DNA from: Flammeovirgaceae bacterium UBA1842
GTDB lineage: Bacteria > Bacteroidota > Bacteroidia > Cytophagales > Cyclobacteriaceae
DNA: 64,000 nt
Assembly (NCBI GenBank): GCA_002338655.1
Contig: DDIU01000032.1
Coordinates: forward strand, 49,237 to 113,236
Direction of reading: 5' to 3'
The notes under the pieces: model-generated
Seen by the model: the letters and a program-made list of their open reading frames with translations, nothing else
What the model was told of the DNA's origin: nothing
Databases searched by the model: none
Position numbers and translations under genes: made by a program
Part shown: piece after piece, positions 45,977 to 54,954 of the stretch
How the letters are laid out: each line of letters begins with the position of its first letter
How positions within the stretch are numbered: position 1 is the first letter of the stretch

Positions 45977-46078
45977 CATCAACCTAGCTGCACATATGCT
46001 TGAGTGTTTTGCGGGTCAGTGACTGCTCCTCGCCCATTCATTCTGTGTTTACATTCTTGGCTTGAGGTGGTTAGCTGC
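45969..46078 (+). other. attC-like recombination site downstream of the lipoprotein gene
   Basis: The left core ATCTAAC (45971-45977) fits RYYYAAC. The right core GTTAGCT (46070-46076) fits GTTRRRY in six of seven bases. The ends GCATCTAAC and GTTAGCTGC are inverted repeats (8 of 9). ATCAACC follows the left core and GGCTTGA (46059-46065) precedes the right core, complementary apart from one extra base, as in the L boxes. A GTCAGTGAC dyad lies in the centre. Length 110 bp is in the normal attC range. The rest of the gap to 46168 holds nothing recognisable. Confidence 0.45.
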
Positions 46079-46168
46079 AATTGGACTAATTAAACCTAGA
46101 AAATTTGAGATAGTCCCAAAATCGCATAGAATTGATTTTTATTGGGTTCTAATTCGTCCGTTATAAAA

Positions 46169-46741
46169 CTATTTTTTTACAGGTGGAGGTGTTATCATAA
46201 TATGCGCTCGATGTGTACCGGGATCCATAATCCAAGGCCCACCCGGTACCAAAGGCCTGATAGGCAATCCTGTAGATTCCTGAGTGGCAAAAGGAATATA
46301 GACTACATAGCGAAGGTTAGCCGTAGCTTGATCTTCGCCAGACAATACATGAAGCGTAGTTGGGTGGTTTGGCATTTTCAAAGTGCCCTCTTTGGCCTCT
46401 TTCTCCCTAATGGTAAATATTTCACCATGATTTTTTCCTTCCAGTTGTAAAGCCCTGCCCCTTGCCATGAAAGGCTCTAAATCTTTATGATAACAGGCCA
46501 CACTAAAGCCTTCCTTACTAGGGTCATCAGCCAAACAAATCATTTCATTGGTGCCAGTCCTCAAAGTGACCAATGCACCCTCTTCGTTATAACCCATTAC
46601 GGTGGCCTCAGCTCTTTTTTCTTCTGGAGCGGCCTGAACAGCTGCAGTGATCTGTTCTTCTTTGTTTATTACCTGAGCTTCACAGTTGATATTGATAAAA
46701 GCAACGGTTACTATAAAGAGGGAATACCTTAGATTTTTCAT
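46169..46741 (-). CDS. Secreted protein of unknown function
   Basis: 190 residues with a signal peptide (hydrophobic to about 17, then NINCEAQ). The mature part has two halves: a beta-rich segment with EATVMGYNEEGALVTLR and MICLADDPSKEGFSVACYH, with two Cys, and a C-terminal segment with MPNHPTTLHVLSG, RYVVYIPFATQE and a final HRAHIMITPPPVKK. The order (CLADDP, MARGRAL, GGPWIMDPGTHRAHIM) looks like a conserved family of secreted proteins in Bacteroidota, but I cannot name a function. Monocistronic. Confidence 0.65.
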   Translation of the reverse strand: MKNLRYSLFIVTVAFININCEAQVINKEEQITAAVQAAPEEKRAEATVMGYNEEGALVTLRTGTNEMICLADDPSKEGFSVACYHKDLEPFMARGRALQLEGKNHGEIFTIREKEAKEGTLKMPNHPTTLHVLSGEDQATANLRYVVYIPFATQESTGLPIRPLVPGGPWIMDPGTHRAHIMITPPPVKK

Positions 46742-46818
46742 GATCGTTATGTTTTTGATGTTAATTTACTAAAAATATAGACAACGAATTTATTTGTCCT
46801 ATCCATTTGACATCCATT

Positions 46819-48522
46819 TTAAGTTTTCCGTATTGGTTTATTTCTCACCATTATTCTGGCAGTAGTACCACCATCCTTATTTCTAAGTAGATGCAGTTCA
46901 CCATAATTTTTATGTAAGACTTTTTTACAAAGTGACAAACCCAACCCAGTGCCCTTTTCGCCAGCGGTACCATTTTTTGAAACCAATGAAGCTGCACCAT
47001 TTTGTAACTGATTGATATCTTTTTCCTCAATCCCAATCCCGTAATCAATAATATCCATTATTAACGAATCACTGTTTAATGTGTAATCAATTTTTATATT
47101 ACTGCCTTTAGGGGAATATTTAATAGCGTTGCTTAATAAGTTTCGTACCACCAAGGTCATACAATCAACATCAGCCCATATTATTGGGTGTTGATTGGGA
47201 TCCCTGACTATTGAAATCTTCTTTTCATTTAAATCCTCTTCAAATAAGGCAAGGCAAGTGTTGATGATATGACATATTACCACTTCTTTAGGGTTAATGG
47301 TAAATCCATCCATCTGGGTTTTTGCCCAGTTGAGTAGGTTGTCCAAACTAAAAGTAACCACCGACAAGTGAGAGGCAATTTTTTCGGTATACTCAATAAA
47401 GGTAGATTCTTCCAGCGTCTTTGAAACAGAAAGGAGTCCTTTCAGGGAATTCAATGGACCACGAATATCATGGCCAATAATGCCTAAGAGTCTATCTTTA
47501 GTATCATTTAATGCAATTAATTGTGACTCCGTCTCTTTAAGCTTAGTAATATCCACTACATAAACGGCTAGGGCAAATTGTTTATGATCAGTATTATATA
47601 CGGGAACATATTTACCATAAGAATTTATTTTCTCCCCGTTGGGTAAATTTGTAATCTCATCAAAATCCATCCCTTCACCATGTAAGCCTTTCTCAACCAA
47701 TTCAATGTGTGTTTCAAGAATTTCTGGGGATAGGATTTCCTTAAAGTGCTTGCCTTCAATTTCTGATCTAGTCACCCCAAAAGTTTTTTGGTATTTGGTA
47801 TTAGCTATCAGGTAATTACCATTCATATCAAGCATACCTATAAAAAGAGGCAGACTATCGATGGTTGATCTAAGGAGGCGCTGATTGGCAGTTATTTCAT
47901 CTCGCTGTTTTATAATTTTCTGCTCTTTTTCTTCAAGCTCCTGATTGTTTTGTTCTATTTGAAGGACACTCTGTAAAAGATCATTTTTGTAAATGGAGGT
48001 GAAATAAAAAATACAACCAAAGGAGACAATGGTATTAATAAATGCCATGTAGGTATTGCTGTCAATAGGTAAATCATGCCATAATTGACGGGCCGAAATC
48101 ATGGCCAATGTACTTAAGGTTGTAAGCACGAAGTAGATGGTTTTGGCGGGATTGTCACAAACAATAATGATGAGCGCAGAAAATCCGACCATAAAAACTT
48201 CATTGTACCGGTTATTGTGAAGTATTACTGACCTAAAGGCGATTAAGTTTATAAAAATGATACAGACAGAAACGAAATAATTGCGTGCAAATTTGTTGTT
48301 CCCACGGCTATTAAAATACAGTGGAGGTACACAAACGATTAATAAACCACTAAAAATGAGCAAGGCATGGTTGTACGCTCCAATAATAAAATTAAAAGTA
48401 GAAAAGAGTAAGATTAAAAAAGCAGAAACAAGGACAAAGGAATTGATCAGTCTGATTCTCCGTTTTTCAAATAAAGAATGACCTTTAGCAATCCCCAGAT
48501 TATAAACTTTTTGGAAGTTCAT
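46819..48522 (-). CDS. PAS-domain sensor histidine kinase with multi-helix membrane sensor
   Basis: 567 residues. Six predicted membrane helices (about 25-180) form the input region, followed by a coiled coil (185-215), a PAS domain (about 216-330: FIGMLDMNGNYLIANTKYQKTFG) and the kinase core. The phospho-acceptor is His351 in GIIGHDIRGPLNSLKG; the N box is RNLLSNAIKYSPKG, G1 is DYGIGI and G2 is GEKGTGLGLSLCKK. No response regulator is adjacent, so it is an orphan kinase. The signal is unknown; the multi-helix input suggests a membrane-derived signal. Confidence 0.88.
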   Translation of the reverse strand: MNFQKVYNLGIAKGHSLFEKRRIRLINSFVLVSAFLILLFSTFNFIIGAYNHALLIFSGLLIVCVPPLYFNSRGNNKFARNYFVSVCIIFINLIAFRSVILHNNRYNEVFMVGFSALIIIVCDNPAKTIYFVLTTLSTLAMISARQLWHDLPIDSNTYMAFINTIVSFGCIFYFTSIYKNDLLQSVLQIEQNNQELEEKEQKIIKQRDEITANQRLLRSTIDSLPLFIGMLDMNGNYLIANTKYQKTFGVTRSEIEGKHFKEILSPEILETHIELVEKGLHGEGMDFDEITNLPNGEKINSYGKYVPVYNTDHKQFALAVYVVDITKLKETESQLIALNDTKDRLLGIIGHDIRGPLNSLKGLLSVSKTLEESTFIEYTEKIASHLSVVTFSLDNLLNWAKTQMDGFTINPKEVVICHIINTCLALFEEDLNEKKISIVRDPNQHPIIWADVDCMTLVVRNLLSNAIKYSPKGSNIKIDYTLNSDSLIMDIIDYGIGIEEKDINQLQNGAASLVSKNGTAGEKGTGLGLSLCKKVLHKNYGELHLLRNKDGGTTARIMVRNKPIRKT

Positions 48523-48680
48523 ATTACAACTTAATAAAAAAAGGCGTTAATTTTTATAAGAAATTATTCAATGATACATTTAATAAAAAATGACCTTTTT
48601 AATCTTAAAATATTGATAGATAGGGGGTTATTTAAAACTTGAGTAGCCTGAAATATAATGAGCTGGGCTTTGATAAATGA

Positions 48681-48941
48681 TCAAAAGAGTCAATTTACTT
48701 TGGGTACTATGAAGACGATGGAAATACCCTAAATTACTCCAATGGTCAATATTACAAGCGCATGATTTCATACAACCCAAAAGGAGAGCTACTACTGGGA
48801 AAAGTTGAAGGGCAATGGAAAACAAAATTTAAGTATGCCGCTATCATCTGGCATTCAAAAGATAAGGAGGAGCATATAAAAGTGCTGCCTTTTGACAAAG
48901 AATCTGAAATAAAGGTACAATTAACTAAAAAACGGAAATGA
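48681..48941 (+). pseudogene. C-terminal remnant of a GH31 alpha-glucosidase (DUF5110 region)
   Basis: The frame from 48681 to the TGA at 48939-48941 reads, after a short lead-in, GYYEDDGNTLNYSNGQYY, then KRMISYNPKGELLLGKVEG and IKVLPFDKES. The EDDG-x(5)-Y-x-x-G-x-Y pattern is the hallmark of the C-terminal domain of GH31 glucosidases. An in-frame stop at 48678-48680 and the lack of any catalytic domain upstream (another gene ends the region) show that only the last 86 or so codons remain. Its stop overlaps the start of the sugar transporter (ATGA), so the intact ancestor was probably translationally coupled to it. Confidence 0.75.
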
Positions 48942-50362
48942 TAGAAAAACCAAATAATTATAAGGGTTTCATACTTGGTATTACGGTAGTAGCCACCTTA
49001 GGCGGTCTATTATTTGGTTATGATACAGGTGTAATTGGTGGATCACAACTATACTTTACTGAGTACTTTGGTTTTAGCAAGGCCGAACAAGGGTGGGCGG
49101 TAAGTAGTGCACTTTATGGTTGTTTGATAGGTGCTTTAATAGCCGGTTTTATCAGTGCTAAATACAGCCGCAAGTATTCCCTGATCCTCTCTGGATTCCT
49201 TTTTGCCATTTCCGCTTGGGGCTCAGGTATTCCTGAATCACTTAGTGCGCTCGTTATCTTCAGGATTATTGGCGGACTAGGGGTTGGAATCGCTTCGATG
49301 ACCGCACCCATGTATATCGCTGAAGTAGCACCACCCAAAGATCGTGGCCGCTTAGTTTCTTATTATCAGCTAGCCATTGTTATTGGCTTTTTCGTTGTCT
49401 TTTTAGCTACTTATATTATTGGAGGAGGCGATACCACATCCCTATCCCCGGAGTTGCTAAAAGAAATCCATGATTACAATGTCAAAACTGGTTGGAGGGT
49501 AATGTTCTGGTCCGAATTGATACCAGCAGTTGCCTTCTTTGTTTTACTATTCTTTGTACCTCATAGCCCAAGATGGTTGATGATGAAAGGAAGAAAAGAG
49601 GAAGCAAAAAAAGTACTGGCCAAAGTAACTTTTTCCCCTGAGGAGGCGGAAAGAGAGTTTAATGAGATTCAAAATTCCTTAGATCGTGAGAGTATGGAGC
49701 TGAAAGTTACTGCATTTTCTAAGAGTATGTTATTTGTTCTTTTTATTGGGGTTACCCTATCGATTTTACAGCAAGTCACTGGTATCAATGCCATCCTTTA
49801 TTATGGTGCAGAAATTTTTAGTAATGCACTTGGCTATGGACCAGAAGATGCACTCAAGCAGCAAATATTGCTTGGGGCAGTAAATTTAATTTTCACTTTT
49901 GTGGCTATTTATCAGGTGGATAAGTGGGGAAGGAAACCATTGCTCATTGTTGGAACCATAGGTATGTTCGTTGGAATTGGCACTCTGGGACTTTCCATTT
50001 ATTTAAACCAACTGGGGATTATTTCACTTATTGGAATGCTCACTTTTATTGCGTCATTCGCATTGTCAATGGGACCAGTGACATGGGTATTGTTATCAGA
50101 AATTTTCCCTAATAAAGTGCGTAGTACCGCCATGTCAATAGCGGTAGCTGCACAGTGGCTTTTCAATGCCATTGTGGCGAATACCTTCCCGATGATCAAT
50201 GGTAGTGAGACAAATACTATCGTATTCAACGGAGCATTGCCCTACTTTATATTTGCCGCTCTTTGCATTGTTACGGTCTTTTTTGTTTGGAAATTTATTC
50301 CCGAAACCAAAGGCAAAACACTGGAGGAAATGGACAATCTGTGGGTGAAAATTGATAAATAA
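48938..50362 (+). CDS. Sugar porter (major facilitator superfamily)
   Basis: 474 residues with 12 membrane helices. The family motifs are complete: LLFGYDTGVIGGSQ in helix 1, GLGVGIASMTAPMYIAE, PxSPRWL as HSPRWLMMKGR, LQQVTGINAILYY in helix 7, VDKWGRKPLL and a closing PETKGKTLEEMD. Proton- or sodium-driven uptake of glucose, xylose or a related sugar is the expected activity. The GH31 remnant just upstream suggests the ancestral unit took up glucose released from alpha-glucosides. It converges with rlmN, with stops adjacent. Confidence 0.93.
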   Translation: MIEKPNNYKGFILGITVVATLGGLLFGYDTGVIGGSQLYFTEYFGFSKAEQGWAVSSALYGCLIGALIAGFISAKYSRKYSLILSGFLFAISAWGSGIPESLSALVIFRIIGGLGVGIASMTAPMYIAEVAPPKDRGRLVSYYQLAIVIGFFVVFLATYIIGGGDTTSLSPELLKEIHDYNVKTGWRVMFWSELIPAVAFFVLLFFVPHSPRWLMMKGRKEEAKKVLAKVTFSPEEAEREFNEIQNSLDRESMELKVTAFSKSMLFVLFIGVTLSILQQVTGINAILYYGAEIFSNALGYGPEDALKQQILLGAVNLIFTFVAIYQVDKWGRKPLLIVGTIGMFVGIGTLGLSIYLNQLGIISLIGMLTFIASFALSMGPVTWVLLSEIFPNKVRSTAMSIAVAAQWLFNAIVANTFPMINGSETNTIVFNGALPYFIFAALCIVTVFFVWKFIPETKGKTLEEMDNLWVKIDK

Positions 50363-51403
50363 TTAAATTTTATTCGCCAACTGCCCACAAGCCGCGTCAA
50401 TGTCTTTACCGCGGCTTCTGCGCACGTTGACAACGATGTCATTACTTTCTAAAAGCTTCACGTATAAACCAATGGCGGAATCTTCAGCTTGCTGAAATCT
50501 CCCTTCATCAATGGGATTATATTCTATGAGGTTTACTTTGGAGGGGATGATTTTGCAGAATTTAACTAGTGCCTCAACATCTGCTTTTTTGTCATTGATG
50601 CCGCTCCATACCACATATTCATAAGTAACTTTTCGCTTGGTTTTCTCATACCAATATTTCAATGAGTCAGCGAGGTCTTCCAATGAATTAACATCGTTGA
50701 TGGGCATCACACTCGATCGTGTTTCATTAATTGCTGAATGCAATGACACAGCCAAATTGAATTTTACTTCATCATCGGCCATTTTTTTAATCATTTTAGG
50801 AATACCGACCGTGGAGACTGTAATCCTTTTAGAAGACATGCCCAATCCTTTATCGCCTGTTATTTTGTCAATGGCAGCAATTACATTATTATAATTGAGC
50901 AAGGGTTCACCCATGCCCATAAATACGATGTTGGTAAGTGGCCGATTGAAGAATTGCTCCCCTTGTTCTTTAATAGCCACTACCTGATCATAAATTTCAT
51001 CAGGCTTAAGATTACGCATTCGTTTTAAGCGTGCAGTAGCACAAAAATGACAATCAAGACTGCAGCCCACTTGGGAAGAAATACAGGCTGTGATCCGTTT
51101 GTCGGTCGGAATAAGGACTGACTCCACTGTCATGCCGTCAAAAAGCTTCACAGCATTTTTGATGGTGCCGTCATCACTGCGTTGCATTTGATCAACGGCA
51201 ATGTGATTAATTACAAAATTCTTTTTTAGGAGCTCTCTGGTAGACAAAGAGATATTGGTCATCTGATCGAAATCTTTTGCGGATTTCTTCCAAAGCCACT
51301 CGTACACCTGCTTTGCCCTAAAGGCTTTATCACCAATACTCTCAAAGTATTCTGCTATTTGGTCTACATTAAGTTGCCTAATGTCCTTTAATTTCTGCTC
51401 CAT
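50363..51403 (-). CDS. rlmN: Dual-specificity RNA methyltransferase RlmN
   Basis: 346 residues from the ATG at 51403; an upstream TTG at 51412 is less likely. The radical SAM core has CSLDCHFC (Cys114, 118 and 121) followed by ATARLKRMRNL, and FMGMGEPLLNYNNV. SKRITVSTVGI and NLAVSLHSA are also typical. The conserved C-terminal DIDAACGQL holds the methyl-carrier Cys. The enzyme methylates C2 of A2503 in 23S rRNA and A37 in some tRNAs. The gap to the thioesterase gene (51404-51642) holds only a hairpin at 51429. Confidence 0.96.
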   Translation of the reverse strand: MEQKLKDIRQLNVDQIAEYFESIGDKAFRAKQVYEWLWKKSAKDFDQMTNISLSTRELLKKNFVINHIAVDQMQRSDDGTIKNAVKLFDGMTVESVLIPTDKRITACISSQVGCSLDCHFCATARLKRMRNLKPDEIYDQVVAIKEQGEQFFNRPLTNIVFMGMGEPLLNYNNVIAAIDKITGDKGLGMSSKRITVSTVGIPKMIKKMADDEVKFNLAVSLHSAINETRSSVMPINDVNSLEDLADSLKYWYEKTKRKVTYEYVVWSGINDKKADVEALVKFCKIIPSKVNLIEYNPIDEGRFQQAEDSAIGLYVKLLESNDIVVNVRRSRGKDIDAACGQLANKI

Positions 51404-51428
51404 AAGCTGCAAAGATAGTTATTCATCT

Positions 51429-51451
51429 CTTCGGGATTTGTAATCCCGAAG
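51429..51451. repeat. Isolated hairpin CTTCGGGATT-tgt-AATCCCGAAG
   Basis: A perfect 10-bp stem followed on the plus strand by CTTTTT. A degenerate copy, AGGATTTATAATCCC, follows at about 51461. The core AATCCCGAAG is shared with the dispersed elements at 24-27 kb, so it is probably a small repeat of the same kind. On the minus strand, the direction of both flanking genes, no T run follows. Confidence 0.5.
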
Positions 51452-51642
51452 CTTTTTCATAGGATTTATAATCCCAAACCAAACAACTATAGAGAAACAT
51501 GCAAACATATCTACTCACTAATGAATTTTTGAATGTAATTACACCTTGATTTCCTCTATGATCATAATTTAAATGGCTCAATATAATATCGGATTGCAAA
51601 TCCTATGATATTAATTCGACATTATAAATGCCGAATAGTTAT

Positions 51643-52080
51643 TTATTGGGTGTCTTGTAATTTTTCTAAAAATTTAGTTGGTGTTGCTGCGAGTTTTCTT
51701 GTCGAATAATGCATAAATACGATACCGGTTTTTCCTCTGGCAATCTCTTTTCCTGATGCTTTATTTGTCAGCACATAGATCATGTCAAATCCATATTTAT
51801 TGTAATCTTCTACAGCTATTTTTATCTCAATGTGATCACCATAAAAGCTCTCTGATTTATACACTATGGCCGAATCTGTCACAATCATACCAACATCACC
51901 ATCAATGCCCAGCTCATTTTCATAACCGAGATAGTTTAAAAACTGAAGTCTGCCTTCTTGCATTATGGTGAGTACAGCATCATTGCCTAAGTGACCTCCA
52001 TAATTGATGTCGGCTATGCGAACATTATAGTTACATGTATATATAAATGCTTCTGGTAAGTCGATTTTTATACGTGCCAT
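51643..52080 (-). CDS. Hotdog-fold acyl-CoA thioesterase (4HBT family)
   Basis: 145 residues. The helix motif of 4-hydroxybenzoyl-CoA thioesterase-like proteins is visible as RIADINYGGHLGNDAVLTIMQEGR (in blocks), with Asp and Asn in the usual active-site place. SAIVYKSESFYGDHIEIKI and GKTGIVFMHYSTRK form the strands. It is expected to hydrolyse acyl-CoA thioesters in the cytoplasm; the substrate is not predictable. Divergent from clpB with a 139-bp gap that contains a long inverted repeat. Confidence 0.85.
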   Translation of the reverse strand: MARIKIDLPEAFIYTCNYNVRIADINYGGHLGNDAVLTIMQEGRLQFLNYLGYENELGIDGDVGMIVTDSAIVYKSESFYGDHIEIKIAVEDYNKYGFDMIYVLTNKASGKEIARGKTGIVFMHYSTRKLAATPTKFLEKLQDTQ

Positions 52081-52109
52081 TTTTAAAAGGTTTTAGGTTC
52101 AAATGTTTT

Positions 52110-52163
52110 GACATAATGACATATCAATATTTGCATTATTTAGTAAATATATGTCATTATGTC
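52110..52163. promoter_or_regulatory. Perfect 15-bp inverted repeat between thioesterase and clpB
   Basis: GACATAATGACATAT (52110-52124) and its exact reverse complement (52149-52163) are separated by 24 bases. Each arm also contains an internal direct repeat GACATAAT/GACATAT. It lies 56 bp upstream of the clpB start and 30 bp upstream of the thioesterase start, the place for an operator or a pair of sites that control both genes. Confidence 0.6.
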
Positions 52164-52219
52164 TGTAGAATTGAATTGGTTGGTTTTTTGACAACTGAAG
52201 GGTTGGAGGAACAAAAAAA

Positions 52220-54829
52220 ATGAATTTCGATAAATATACAATTAAGTCACAAGAGGTGCTTCAAAAGGCAGCGGAAATAGCAGGGGCAAATGATCAACAA
52301 GCCATTGAGCCAGGTCATTTGTTAAAAGCTATTCTATCGTCTGATGAAAACATGGTGTCGTTTATCATTAAAAAGTTAAACGCCAATCAGCAGAATATTT
52401 CCACGAAAGTGGACGAACTAATTGCTACTTACCCCAAAGTAAGTGGTCAGCAGCCCTATCTATCCAATGAATCAGCTGCAGTACTGCAGAAAGCTGAAAA
52501 GGAATTGAAAGCACTCGGTGATGAATATATTGCTGTAGAGCATATTTTAATCGGTTTGTTGCAAACTAAGGATAAAGCCGCTTCAATTTTAAAAGATGCG
52601 GGTTTCGATTATAAATCTTTATTGGCCGCTGTGAAGGAACTAAGAGGTGGTAGTAAAGTCACTGATCAAAATGCAGAATCAAAATATAAGTCACTTGAGC
52701 GTTACTCAATCAACTTAAACGACATGGCAAAGAAGGGCAAAATTGACCCTGTGATTGGCCGTGATGATGAGATAAGAAGACTACTGCAAATACTTTCGAG
52801 AAGAACGAAGAACAACCCTATTTTACTAGGTGAACCTGGTGTGGGTAAGACTGCCATAGTTGAAGGTATGGCACAACGTATTGTGGATGGTGATGTGCCT
52901 GAGAACTTAAAAGACAAAATCCTTATCTCTTTAGATATGGGATTATTGGTAGCTGGAGCAAAATACAAAGGTGAATTTGAAGAAAGACTCAAAGCTGTAA
53001 TTAAAGAAGTTGTGGATTCTGACGGACAAATCGTCCTTTTTATTGATGAAATCCATACATTAATTGGAGCTGGTGGTGGTGAAGGTGCTATGGATGCGGC
53101 CAATTTATTAAAGCCAGCCTTGGCTAGGGGCGAGCTCCATGCAATCGGTGCCACTACACTCAAAGAATATCAAAAATACATAGAAAAAGATAAGGCACTG
53201 GAAAGAAGGTTCCAATCTGTAATGGTTGATGAGCCTTCTATATTGGATGCGGTTTCTATTCTGAGAGGTATTAAGGAGAAGTATGAATTGCACCACGGGG
53301 TGAGGATAAAAGATGATGCAGTCATTGCTGCGGTAGAGCTTTCGAGTAGGTATATATCCGATCGGTTTTTGCCTGATAAGGCCATTGATTTAATGGACGA
53401 AGCAGCTTCCAAATTAAGGTTGGAAATGGACTCTATGCCTGAAGAATTGGATGAGTTAAACAGACGGATCATGCAATTTGAAATCGAGCGTGAGGCCATC
53501 AGGCGTGAGAAAGATAAGGACAAGGAAAGGGAATTGTCTAAGACCATAGCTGAGCTTACTGGGAAGAAGAATGACCTAAAAGCGAAGTGGGAAAATGAAA
53601 AGACCATTGTACAAGGCATAAGAGATGCTAAGGAAAAAATCGACAAGCTAAAATTTGAGGCAGAACATGCTGAGAAAGCGGGTGATTTTGGATTGGTAGC
53701 TGAAATCCGATATGGCAAATTGGTAGAAGCAGAGAAAGCCCTTGAAGAAAATAAAGCCAAAGTTGCTGAGTTACAAGCCAACAGTCCGATGCTAAAAGAA
53801 GAGGTAGATCAGGAGGATATTGCGGAAGTGGTAGCGAGATGGACTGGTATTCCTTTGTCTAAAATGATCCAGAGTGAAAAAGAGAAGCTATTGAATCTGG
53901 AGGAAGAACTAGGAAAGCGTGTAGCGGGGCAGCAAGAAGCTATTGCTGCATTATCTGATGCAGTAAGAAGAAGTAGGGCGGGTCTGCAAGACCCGAAAAG
54001 GCCTATTGGCTCCTTTATATTTATGGGAACAACAGGCGTGGGTAAAACCGAGCTTTCTAAAGCCTTAGCAGATTACCTGTTTAATGATGAAAACGCTATG
54101 GTAAGGATTGATATGTCGGAGTATCAGGAACGCCATGCCGTAAGTAGGTTAATTGGAGCACCTCCTGGATACGTAGGATATGATGAGGGTGGACAACTTA
54201 CAGAAGCAGTAAGGAGAAAGCCTTATTCAGTGATATTGCTTGACGAAATAGAAAAAGCGCATCCGGATGTATTCAACATATTATTACAGGTGTTGGATGA
54301 AGGCAGATTAACTGACAATAAAGGCCGTGTGGCTAATTTCAAAAACACTATCATCATCATGACTACCAATATTGGATCGGGCATCATCCAAGAGAATTTT
54401 GAATTGATGACCGATGAAAACCAAGAAGAGGTGATTGAAAAAACCAAGACCGAAGTGTTTGAAGTTTTGAAAAAATCTTTCCGACCAGAGTTTCTCAATA
54501 GGATTGATGAGTCCATAATGTTTAGGCCTTTGTCAAAAACTGACATCAGAAAAATTGTTGACATACAATTTAATCATCTTAAAAAGATGCTGTCAGAAAG
54601 TGGTATTAAGATTGAGATTTCTGATCGGGCTTTAGATCATTTAGCCCTGCTCGGATTTGATCCACAGTTTGGTGCGAGACCATTGAAACGAGTAATCCAA
54701 AGGGAGATTCTTAATCAATTATCCAAGGAGATATTGGCAGGTAAAGTCACTAAAGAAGGAATAGTGGGTATAGATATTTCTGATGAAGGACATATCGAGT
54801 TCATTAATCTTGATCAGGTGGAAATTTAA
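52220..54829 (+). CDS. clpB: ATP-dependent disaggregase ClpB
   Basis: 869 residues, full length. N domain (1-145) with the two Clp repeats; AAA+ domain 1 with Walker A GEPGVGKT at 204-211 and LFIDEIHTLIGAGGGEG; the coiled-coil M domain (about 405-530), which distinguishes ClpB from ClpA and ClpC; AAA+ domain 2 with Walker A GTTGVGKT at 603-610, EYQERHAVSRLIGAPPGYVGY in blocks, and ILLDEIEKAHPDVFNILLQ. There is no ClpP-docking IGF loop. It rescues aggregated proteins with DnaK as a heat-shock chaperone. It has its own promoter region with the inverted repeat at 52110. Confidence 0.97.
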   Translation: MNFDKYTIKSQEVLQKAAEIAGANDQQAIEPGHLLKAILSSDENMVSFIIKKLNANQQNISTKVDELIATYPKVSGQQPYLSNESAAVLQKAEKELKALGDEYIAVEHILIGLLQTKDKAASILKDAGFDYKSLLAAVKELRGGSKVTDQNAESKYKSLERYSINLNDMAKKGKIDPVIGRDDEIRRLLQILSRRTKNNPILLGEPGVGKTAIVEGMAQRIVDGDVPENLKDKILISLDMGLLVAGAKYKGEFEERLKAVIKEVVDSDGQIVLFIDEIHTLIGAGGGEGAMDAANLLKPALARGELHAIGATTLKEYQKYIEKDKALERRFQSVMVDEPSILDAVSILRGIKEKYELHHGVRIKDDAVIAAVELSSRYISDRFLPDKAIDLMDEAASKLRLEMDSMPEELDELNRRIMQFEIEREAIRREKDKDKERELSKTIAELTGKKNDLKAKWENEKTIVQGIRDAKEKIDKLKFEAEHAEKAGDFGLVAEIRYGKLVEAEKALEENKAKVAELQANSPMLKEEVDQEDIAEVVARWTGIPLSKMIQSEKEKLLNLEEELGKRVAGQQEAIAALSDAVRRSRAGLQDPKRPIGSFIFMGTTGVGKTELSKALADYLFNDENAMVRIDMSEYQERHAVSRLIGAPPGYVGYDEGGQLTEAVRRKPYSVILLDEIEKAHPDVFNILLQVLDEGRLTDNKGRVANFKNTIIIMTTNIGSGIIQENFELMTDENQEEVIEKTKTEVFEVLKKSFRPEFLNRIDESIMFRPLSKTDIRKIVDIQFNHLKKMLSESGIKIEISDRALDHLALLGFDPQFGARPLKRVIQREILNQLSKEILAGKVTKEGIVGIDISDEGHIEFINLDQVEI

Positions 54830-54844
54830 GGGCAATTTATCATC

Positions 54845-54892
54845 ATTGCTTCAGTAGCTGAAAATCAGCAATATTTCAGCTACTGGAGCAAT
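54845..54892. terminator. Long hairpin after clpB (possible terminator)
   Basis: ATTGCTTCAGTAGCTGAAA (54845-54863) pairs with TTTCAGCTACTGGAGCAAT (54874-54892), 19 bp with one G-T pair. It lies 15 bp after the stop, but no T run follows, so it may stabilise the mRNA end or act as a Rho-linked terminator. Confidence 0.45.
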
Positions 54893-54954
54893 CCCTATTA
54901 TGAATTAGAAATTGTAGCTTGGCCCTTCATGCTTATTAAAGGATTACTTCATTT

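Noticed and set aside
53170..53781. 203-codon minus-strand frame inside clpB
   Set aside because: Ser/Phe/Leu-rich shadow of the coiled-coil M domain.
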